The notes beneath the pieces were generated by a model. That model was not told the DNA's origin. It did not search any database and was given only the letters and a program-made list of their open reading frames with translations. From positions 2,790,001 to 2,854,000 of the forward strand of contig JAQJZZ010000011.1 in assembly GCA_030077755.1 (NCBI GenBank): a DNA stretch of 64,000 bases, written 5' to 3'. Numbering within the stretch: the first letter of the stretch is position 1; every line of letters starts with the position of its first letter. A program made the translations under genes and the position numbers. Shown here one piece after another: positions 56,500 through 64,000 of the stretch. Source of the stretch: Filosporella fistucella. Taxonomy: Eukaryota; Ascomycota; Leotiomycetes; Helotiales.

Positions 56500-57250
56500 T
56501 AGATTCACCTCGTTATAGGGTGACTTAATCGTCATAGTTACAGCGACACAGTAGTAGCGCGAGAGCCCGAAGTAGCAGCAGAAAAACTTCATCATCTGCT
56601 AACCATAATTGAGGCTTCAAAACCTTCTCGAAGTTCCGACAGCGAAAATTTCCCCTAATGATGAATCATCCTATAGAGGAGACTCTAGCTCTAGTGAAAT
56701 GCCCAACAAACGCCCAAGGAACAAAAACAGACTCCAATATACAAAACCCTGCGAGACATCAAGGACGGGTCTCCGTCAGACAATGAGTTGCCCGGTATAG
56801 TGATAACGCGACAACCTAAGCAGAAGATCGAGCAGTAGAAAATGCGTCAGATGCTAAATATAATTGAACCCCCGAAAACCGAACCAAATTCCAACAAGGA
56901 TAGCCTCTTCGATAGGATAGAATAACCCATAGAGCAGACTTCAACTCCATGAAATTCCCATCAAAACACCCCAAAAACAAAACAAAATTCAGCATACAAA
57001 ATCTTAGCAGAACCCGGAGGGACATCGTCATAGAGCGATTTGACCAGTATTGGGACAATATAACATGTTGTCTGAGAAGTAAAGTGCATCATATGCCAAC
57101 AATGATCGAAACTCCCAAAACTTCTCCGACTCTAAACAAGACTCCACCTGTAGATTATGTCATCCCATAGAGCAGACTTCAACTCCGTGATATACCCACC
57201 ATAACACCCAAAACGAAAACAAAATCCAACGTACAATTTCATCATCCATC
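56500..57250. repeat. Diverged tandem repeat array, ~230-265 bp unit, about three copies
   Basis: Anchor words recur in order. CCTATAGAGGAGACT at 56670, CCCATAGAGCAGACTTCAAC at 56936 and again at 57164. TAATTGAGGCTTCAAAACC at about 56606, TAATTGAACCCCCGAAAACC at 56861 and GATCGAAACTCCCAAAAC at about 57104. Each unit also has an AACAAAAACA-like word followed by ATACAAAA. The array ends about 25 bp from the stop of the F-box gene on the opposite strand. Confidence 0.8.
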
Positions 57251-57275
57251 TCATTCATTCTCATCCCTACACCAA

Positions 57276-57923
57276 TTACCCACCCCCCTCCGCCCTGCCA
57301 ACCATCTCCCAATACCTCCTCAACCCAAGCACCTTCGCCCTAGCCGGTTCCTCCCTCCTCCTCTCCCTCTCCCTCTCAATTCCGCCCTCCCTCCCAAACC
57401 GCCTCGCCAACCTCCTAACACTCACCTCTTCCCTCCCCACCAATCCTTCCCCCCTCCTCCTCCACTCCTCCACCCATCCCCTAAGTAAATCCTTAACCCT
57501 CTCTCTCTCAATCCTTTTCTTAATCTCAATAATTCTACCACTTTCCCCTCTCCCTCCATTCCTGACTACTTCCCTAGGTAACACGCCCCAATGGACCAGC
57601 TCCTCCGCAGAAGGACGATGTGAGAGTCTGCGATTAAGTTTTATAGATATGAGATTCCGGCCTAGAGAGCGAGCGGCGAGGGTAGTGCGTGTTATGTAGA
57701 TGCGATGTGCGATTAGAGACGCGAGGGAGGGACGGAGAGAGAGGGAATAGGAGAGTGTCGTGCTGGCGCGGTGGAGGCGATGGGTGTGCAGGATGGGATC
57801 GAGAGAGAGGGTTCGGAAGGAATGCGAGACACGGGAAAGGGAGAGGAGGTCGGGAATATCGAGGAGAGAGAGGATGAGGAGGAGGAGTTCGGAGGGGAGG
57901 GAGGTAAGGGACGTGGGTTGCAT
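57276..57923 (-). CDS. Small F-box protein with RPEL-like motif
   Basis: A single-exon 215-residue protein. Residues about 5-45 (LTSLPSELLLLILSLLDIPD and following) are an F-box, which links to Skp1 in SCF ubiquitin ligases. At about 95-118, KLNRRLSHRPSAEELVHWGV then LP matches the RPEL repeat pattern (L..RP...EL...GIL), known from actin-binding proteins. The C-terminal third is extremely Arg/Glu-rich (REEVSVRRLARRFGREGG) and probably helical. The coding strand is very pyrimidine-biased in its flanks. The F-box is convincing; actin binding through the RPEL-like motif is speculation. Confidence 0.75.
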   Translation of the reverse strand: MQPTSLTSLPSELLLLILSLLDIPDLLSLSRVSHSFRTLSLDPILHTHRLHRASTTLSYSLSLRPSLASLIAHRIYITRTTLAARSLGRNLISIKLNRRLSHRPSAEELVHWGVLPREVVRNGGRGESGRIIEIKKRIERERVKDLLRGWVEEWRRRGEGLVGREEVSVRRLARRFGREGGIERERERRREEPARAKVLGLRRYWEMVGRAEGGG

Positions 57924-60900
57924 GTTCTATTTGTTTTGTTGTTTTTCTAAAAGGTGTTTTGGATCGTATTGTTGGTGGTTTAGGTCGTCATGTTAGAGTT
58001 ATGGTGTTGAAACTATTGAAGGTGTTGAGGGAAATAAGGTAGAATAAGGGTTGTTGGTGAGATTGTTTGGATTGTTCGGAGCCTGGCTGGGAATCATGAG
58101 GTGAGGTGAGGTCAGGTCGTCGTCACTTTAGCGGGGTCGGTTCTGTACTGTATCGATGATCGCCATCTGAGACATTATTCAGACGAAAGCGAAAACAAAA
58201 ACTGAAACCAACATCTCCAGCAAAACGCGAAAACTGATGGCTCTTGTTTATCTTCTTTTCTCTTGTTGGAGTTTATGTTATTGCGCGCAGAGATACGAGT
58301 GTATCTGCAATATGCGGCAGGAAATGCTATATTTTGATCTCTACATCTGGTTGACACGTATTGAGCACCCAGCCGTAGGTACCTCCGTACTGCTCATCGA
58401 ACCCCTTATTTCACTCTCAGGCAGCATACAAGCACCCCTGATTTTCCAGGTTCGAGGCTGCTTCAGGGGTTCACGAATCACGTGCCTTCAACCGCCTCGA
58501 TGAAGCGTTGTGCATCATTTCTCTACATCCAGTCATGTATAAGTATACCTATGGCACTTATCCATCGTATCAATTTGTCAAGAAGTAATGTAACGCTGGC
58601 TATCCTGTGGAAAATTCTTACAAACATTGCCGATGCTCCGAATGTGACACGACTCGCTCACTCCACTGTTGGCCGCTGGCCTCTTCTCACGCGTCCTTCG
58701 TTTTTTCTTTCTCGAGCCTCATAACAAAGCCTCGTTCAATTGGTTTGGCCCTGGAAATGTAAGGCGGCCACTCTGAGGGTCCGCCAGCTCATCGACGCCG
58801 ATGGAAAGACCTCCCTTTTCCCCAGTCCCCTCGCTTCTCTCTATCAGTTATCAGCCATCCGCAGTTGTCACTTCACTCATCAACAATGACTTACTGTACA
58901 GCGACTCAGCCAAGCCCAACCAGAACAGAATGGAAGAGAACATAACAGAACAGCAAAACAACACAGCACAACACAACACGACACAGCCCAACGAGCCAGT
59001 CGACCCAGCAGCCCTGTTCTGGCCCATCGAGTCGGAGACAGTACAGTAGTGACAGTCAGGCAGTACGAAGGACCAGTAGTACACGGAACCGTAGTGCATC
59101 TGCATGTGCATTTGAATCTCCCTAGCATCGAGCGGCGTCTGCAGACCCGCCGCCTCGCATGGTTTCGCTGAAATTGAGCGTCCGTAGTCTTCTGCATCTG
59201 CATCTGCAGCAAGCACTTACTTAGCACTTTGTCCTTAGCACCAATCTCCACTGCACCACCCCACTACTATGCCATGCCATGCAATGCCATGCACCACAAA
59301 TCTGCACCTCTAGTAGGAGTCCTCGTAGGGAATAATAGAAGGGAAGGTACTGTACGAAGTACGGCGGCGGCCATTTCGGCAGCAGCCCAACCAGCCAGAA
59401 CAACGCATCCCCCCCCCCTACAGGCCCCATATTGGGCCCATACAGGCCTCTGAAGGCCTCCTCGAACGGCCCCCCGACAACACCCTTCACTTCACCCAAA
59501 TCAACTGTGCCAAATCATACTGCTGTCCCACCCCCCTAACATAACCCTCCTCTGCCCATTCTCCTGCACCGGCCATCGGTCGCTCTCCAAAGAAGCAGAC
59601 CGCCTCTCCCGAATCCATCCATCCAATCACCTCCTCATACTGTCAAACTGTGAGGCTGCAGCTTGAAGCGCGATAGACTCTAATTTTTTCACGTGCCAGT
59701 TTGGCGCAGTAATTGGGTGGAGCTCTCTCTGCGACTCCCGCACTCTACATACACTACTCGAACACATGATTTCACTTGTCCCGACTGAAGGGACACACAA
59801 GTGATAAATATAGACTTCGCCAGAGCCGTTTTTTCAACGTCAAATTTCTCACAAAATCTTGCGATGCCCATTGAAGGAGAATTGTGTGAGCATAGTCAAA
59901 TGGTCCATCAGAGTGGAACCTTGCTGGGTCTGTCAAAAGGCCTTGTTTATCTCTTTTCGCCTATGGAATCGAAAGAAGGGGCCAAAATAATTGTAAACAA
60001 GGACTGGGGGCATCTTTCCTGCCTGCGTCCAACATATCACGCTTTGAATCAGGCAACATCGACGTATCTTGTAAATCTCCTTCCCAATCCCAGCCCCTCG
60101 TCGAGCTGAAAAAAGAGCCGTCAATTCGACCTCAAGCGGCATCAAAACCCTTGATCCAGGTAGTTTGGACCGAGTCTGCCAGACTCTCTGCCTCGAACTG
60201 CACGTTCGATCATCCCAGAGTTTTTCCAAGAGCGGTGTGTGATAAAGCTTGCCATTGATGCACATCTTGCCACCAGAACATTGCTGCCGTCATGTCCCCA
60301 ACCACTTTGAGCAATAGGGAGGCGAGATGTTGATCAGTCGGCCTGCAGTCGACCTGAATTTGCCATCAAAACAAAGCCTTGAATACGGCTGGACCCGGCA
60401 CATTTCCTTTTGACTCAAAGTCGATCTCGGATGCAGATTTACAAACCCACAAACGTGCATATAACATAGAAATGAGATGTGATGAGAAATTTGGTGAGAT
60501 ACCTTGGCTGGGCGAAGTGCAGCCGCAGCTTAACAGATTCAAGTAAGACTTGAATTCAATGAGCCAAACTGAAGCCGCCACGTCAGTTGTCCTCATTGGA
60601 AAGCTTCTGCTGCTCGAGGTCTTAGCGGAAAGTATGATTCTAGTGCGTGAAGTGGCAACGGTGGTGCGAGGATCTGCAGAACGACCTATCGAGCTCATGT
60701 TGGTGGGCATGCAGAGTGATGAACAGGTTGATCTTGCCTCAAGCCATTTTGAACAACACATAGCTACTGATATCCTTGCCTTCGATGGTAAGGCACACTC
60801 TAGAGAGAACTTGGATGCAACTTCGGACAGTGCTGAGAAGGTTTGCATGCGGGCAAAGTGGGCTGCAGGAAGAAGATCCATCTTCACACCGTGGTTCACA

Positions 60901-61940
60901 GTCACCAGACTGTGAAATGATGTGTGGCAGGTAATTTGTGAAAGCCAATGGCAAAACTCACTCGTCTTGACAATATTGGCATCAAAATGCCCAGATTCCC
61001 TGTAGACATTGCTCTTTCGGAGACGAATCAGACCTGCAAGGACGCCAGAACTCGGACGGTGAATTTGAAGTGCAGATATATTGCCACGGTGTTGCTGGCC
61101 CATGATAATAGCAGGCCAACGGCTTTCAACTGTTCCATTCCGGTTGGCTAAGGTTGAATTTGAGGCATTTGTGTGGTGGTGATATGGGCCGAGCCACCTT
61201 CACGATGATGATGCCTAGGTCTCTTTTCGGGCTCTGAAGTTGTCCCGTGCTTGTTGCCCAGCGGCATGGACCCACATTGCAACCCTTTTTCCTCCACTAA
61301 TCGATGTAATCAATGATCGCAGACGTCGAGAGCAGGGAGAGCATGCATCGACAGGTTATAACGTGATTGAATAGCTCGCGGTGTGCATATGCGGTGGCCA
61401 TGCATGGATATCTATCAATTTGCAATGAGATTAATGTGCTGGCAAAAACACTTGGAAGACTCACCCTATCACGTCGCCATTGATTTTCCCCGAGCAATGC
61501 CGCATATCCAGAACAAGGGAGACACGGCAAAGATCGACAGGTAGATTCGAGTGGGTAAGGATGCTATAGGTATCTGACCTGAGATAGAAGGTGCACGGCC
61601 TTCAATTGTATCGGTCTGATGGATGAGCTCCATGCATGCGTCCTTTGTTGGCTTGAATCGAGACAGAATAGATCGAGGACAGCGAAGGCTGGTGTTATCC
61701 AGAGCGGGGTCGAGCACAAGGCCAAAATGTGTCCATCTCGATCTCCAAATCAACAGAGTCAAGCATAAATAGCCCCCTCCGACCCTTATTCCACAATTCA
61801 TCCTCAGCACATCATCTTTCAATCTCCACCATCCACTCATCACTTCCACTCCAACTTGCTTCCATACACACATTGAGTTTGAGCTGCCATAACCTCAAAT
61901 CTTCTTCACCAAACACACAAACAAACATCCCTCTCAGCCA
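57924..61940. other. Long intergenic region, no supported gene
   Basis: 4 kb. It contains CA/AC-rich low-complexity sequence near 58.92-59.0 kb, short CCATG repeats at about 59.27-59.30 kb and a run of nine C near 59.41 kb. Overlapping antisense frames at 60.37-61.10 kb (minus, 245 codons) and 60.55-60.92 kb (plus, 121 codons) have no domains and cannot both be real. I could not assemble a spliced gene. Confidence 0.4.
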
Positions 61941-62020
61941 GTAAGTCCAAAGCCTGACTAGGGTTCCGTTTCAAGTCGTTCGGCATTTTGAGAAGGTAGC
62001 TGACACTTGTCTCTTTGAAG
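61941..62020 (+). other. Probable 5'-UTR intron of the Cys-rich small protein gene
   Basis: Donor GTAAGT at 61941, branch GCTGAC near 61999 and acceptor AAG at 62020, ten bases before the start codon. It follows a CT-rich leader. Confidence 0.55.
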
Positions 62021-62030
62021 CTCGGTCGCC

Positions 62031-62360
62031 ATGTGCTTCTACGACCAAAGCGATTTCATCTGCGGATGCGCCAAATGGGGCCACTTCCGACAACATTGCA
62101 GCAAGGAATACAGAACTGGAGAAACTTGTGGAATCAGACTTGTGATGAACCGTTACATGTTGCAAGAGAAGTGCAAAATCTGTATCAAAATGGACACAAA
62201 ACATCGTAGTATAACAAAGCAAGAGGATAACATACGACGATGGAGACGGGAGACGGGTCGGAGCGCATCCATCGAGAAGGCCCAAGGGGAGATTGCACAC
62301 CTTGAACGGGAACTCGAGCGTCTCGACTATGAGCGCCAGATGAAGCTGAGAGATTTGTGA
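62031..62360 (+). CDS. Small Cys-rich intracellular protein, possible zinc binding
   Basis: A 109-residue frame starting MCFYDQSDFICGCAKWGHFR. Cysteines and histidines occur as CxC (CGC), HFRQHC, TC and CKIC, a pattern that could hold a metal ion. The second half is a charged coiled coil (KAQGEIAHLERELERLDYER). There is no signal peptide. Similar short proteins with this opening are common as uncharacterised predictions in ascomycetes (recollection, not searched). No function known to me. Confidence 0.6.
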   Translation: MCFYDQSDFICGCAKWGHFRQHCSKEYRTGETCGIRLVMNRYMLQEKCKICIKMDTKHRSITKQEDNIRRWRRETGRSASIEKAQGEIAHLERELERLDYERQMKLRDL

Positions 62361-63447
62361 TGGTCGCAATGGTAAGCATCCAATAATTCCCGGAGCCGAC
62401 TTGACGGTACTAATCTGAATGACAGATCGCCAGATTACCCAGACTGACAATGAAGAGGCGAAACACTGCTAGGTGGATTTTCAATATTATGTGGATGATG
62501 GAGCTCTCAATTCGTTTCATGTTTTCATATTCTCTCTTTTTGTCGACTGTTTTGAGATGTGAGAAAGATGCTTTGGCGTAAATCAATGGGGGTACTGGGA
62601 CCAACAGGTTCCGGATGAGCCGAAAGCATCATGGTTTGGACCAAGGTAGCAATAGTGTGCAATGATGAAACGGCCTTTCAAATTCCTTTCTGTTCCAAGT
62701 GACTTGTCCTCGAAAACTGGTAGATGAAGGACTTGATTTGCCGGGCGCTTAGGTGGAGGTGGTTTCAGGCCGGGCGGCAGTGAATGACAAAGTAAAGGGA
62801 AGAAGATTCCCATCATCGACAGCGACAGTATTGTACTATAGGTATGGATAGATCATAATGATGTTGTTCATCAGTAGCCGGAGGGGAATCTGGAGGATGC
62901 TGTTGTTGTGATGTCGTGAAGTTGATTGTGTGTGTTGTTGACACCCTCGCCTAAGCGCCCCTACCCCAAAATTAGCTAGCCTGTGATAAAATATACTCAC
63001 ACATAGACGAATATGTCATCACTAAGCCCACACCCATTCCAAACAGTGAGTGAAAGTTGGGAAGAAAGGAAGAAAACACTTTCGAGGAATGAAGGCGGAT
63101 CTGCCCTCGTCTTTATGAGAATGGCACGAGGAGATTTTGATGAAGTGTAATTTACGAACGTGGCTACAGTTCAATGGACCTCAGTTGCAGCCTGACTGTG
63201 GGTGAAAGAGATTTGATAGGCCCTGCCAAATGGTCGAGCAGCCAGTGAACAGCCTCTCTTAACAAAAGAGATGCTGGAATGATACAACGCATAGTCCAGA
63301 ACGCTTAGCTGGTCCAGTCAAATCCCAATATCCATCTATCCATCCTGACCAGTGCGGCGAAATATGGGGTGCGAGGAGGGTATTGTAACAATCATCTGAC
63401 GCCCGACGCCGTGGAACAAAAATTTCCAGAAAATGTGGCAACCATCT
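62361..63447. other. Intergenic
   Basis: About 1.1 kb between convergent 3' ends. Minus frames at 62.41-62.82 kb and 63.26-63.44 kb lack domains. Confidence 0.45.
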
Positions 63448-64000
63448 TCACTCTATGGCTGACTCTGCATCTGCAAAACCCCCGAGAAGTGGTCCTATGC
63501 CTTGTGATTTGACGGGAGTATAGCTCTTCATTTCTTCCACGTCGTCTTCATCCGATATCCAACCATCAGTAGCAGCGGGTGTGCCCTCGCCTGGGAATTG
63601 ATTGGATTTGCTCGAGAGATCGGCTGCAGATATCTTCGTCAGAACCTCCTGGTATCGTAACTGTCTAGCATCTTGGGCGGGAAATACGGTGGCAGATGCA
63701 GCTGGTGGTACGTTGTTCTGGGGTACCATAGCAAATATATCCACGAGATGACTGCATAGAACGAATTAGCTCCGTGACCTCTGTTGACAGCAGGGGACAA
63801 ATGGTGTGTGGTTTCGAGTCCTTCATTCCCAGAAGCAAGAAGCGCTCAATCTTACTTTGAAGTCTGCATTACGACCTTCTGCAAGGCCTCAGTCTCTCGT
63901 TGAACCTCTTGCGGATCAACTTGAGTTGCCCCCGCGTTGTTGTCTGCGAAACTGCCGTAGGAATTTGCATGCGCATCGTCGAAGAGAAGTCTTGATTGCT
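63448..64000 (-). CDS. LAMTOR1/Ego1 (Meh1)-like lysosomal scaffold protein, 3' part
   Basis: The gene enters from the right edge. The exon to 63856 and the last exon 63751-63448 join in phase to read SRLLFDDAHANSYGSFADNN, then VDPQEVQRETEALQKVVMQT, SNHLVDIFAMVPQ, and a tail with acidic ISDEDDVEEMKSYTPVKSQG. The RLLxDDAH start and the helical xxEALQxVVxQTSxHLVDIF block match LAMTOR1-type proteins, which anchor the Ragulator/EGO complex to the vacuole membrane and recruit Rag GTPases for TORC1 signalling. The acylated N-terminus expected of the family would lie beyond the window. Confidence 0.75.

Noticed and set aside
60366..61103. Overlapping antisense frames of 245 (minus) and 121 (plus) codons
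   Set aside because: Neither shows a domain, signal peptide or splice context. They overlap on opposite strands, and Ser/Thr-rich composition suggests chance openness.

Overview
The window reads as nuclear DNA of a filamentous ascomycete, most likely a leotiomycete related to Botrytis or Sclerotinia (inferred from gene content; no search was run). Coding genes are cut by short spliceosomal introns of about 45-100 nt with GTATGT/GTAAGT donors, CTAAC/CTGAC branch sites and AG acceptors. Genes stand alone with individual promoters, with no operons or shared pathway. Exon coordinates below were set by reading splice signals and checking codon phase by hand.

Left part (1-17.4 kb): the 3' end of a secreted subtilisin-like protease (runs off the left edge), a secreted GH131 glucanase on the opposite strand, a large P1B copper-transporting ATPase, a KCH-type potassium channel/transporter, an F-box protein and a small membrane protein.

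17.4-27.4 kb: about 10 kb without an intact recognisable gene. It holds decayed coding fragments, including a multi-exon relic at 17.9-19.5 kb, an unmistakable neutral-trehalase fragment at 20.5-20.96 kb and an open stretch at 21.1-21.3 kb, plus a 130-nt-arm inverted repeat at 23.70-23.98 kb.

27.4-34.2 kb: a compact housekeeping block with a Pho80/PREG-type cyclin (phosphate signalling), proteasome beta-1 (with a 15-nt microexon), an Erv2-type sulfhydryl oxidase and a branched-chain aminotransferase diverging from it.

34.2-54.6 kb: a spaced repeat family, a CFEM-like single-pass membrane protein, an 1131-residue RRM-like protein with an internal 50-residue duplication, a divergent SDR/metallo-hydrolase pair, a frame-broken WSC-domain gene, a small charged protein, a CorA-like transporter and a seven-helix rhodopsin-like (PTH11-type) protein.

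54.6-64 kb: mostly non-coding, with a ~250-bp tandem repeat array next to an F-box/RPEL-like gene, a small Cys-rich protein and, at the right edge, the 3' part of a LAMTOR1/Ego1-type lysosomal scaffold. I see no CRISPR array, rRNA, credible tRNA or intact transposase, and no convincing biosynthetic or defence cluster. The most interesting items are the repeats and the decayed block.
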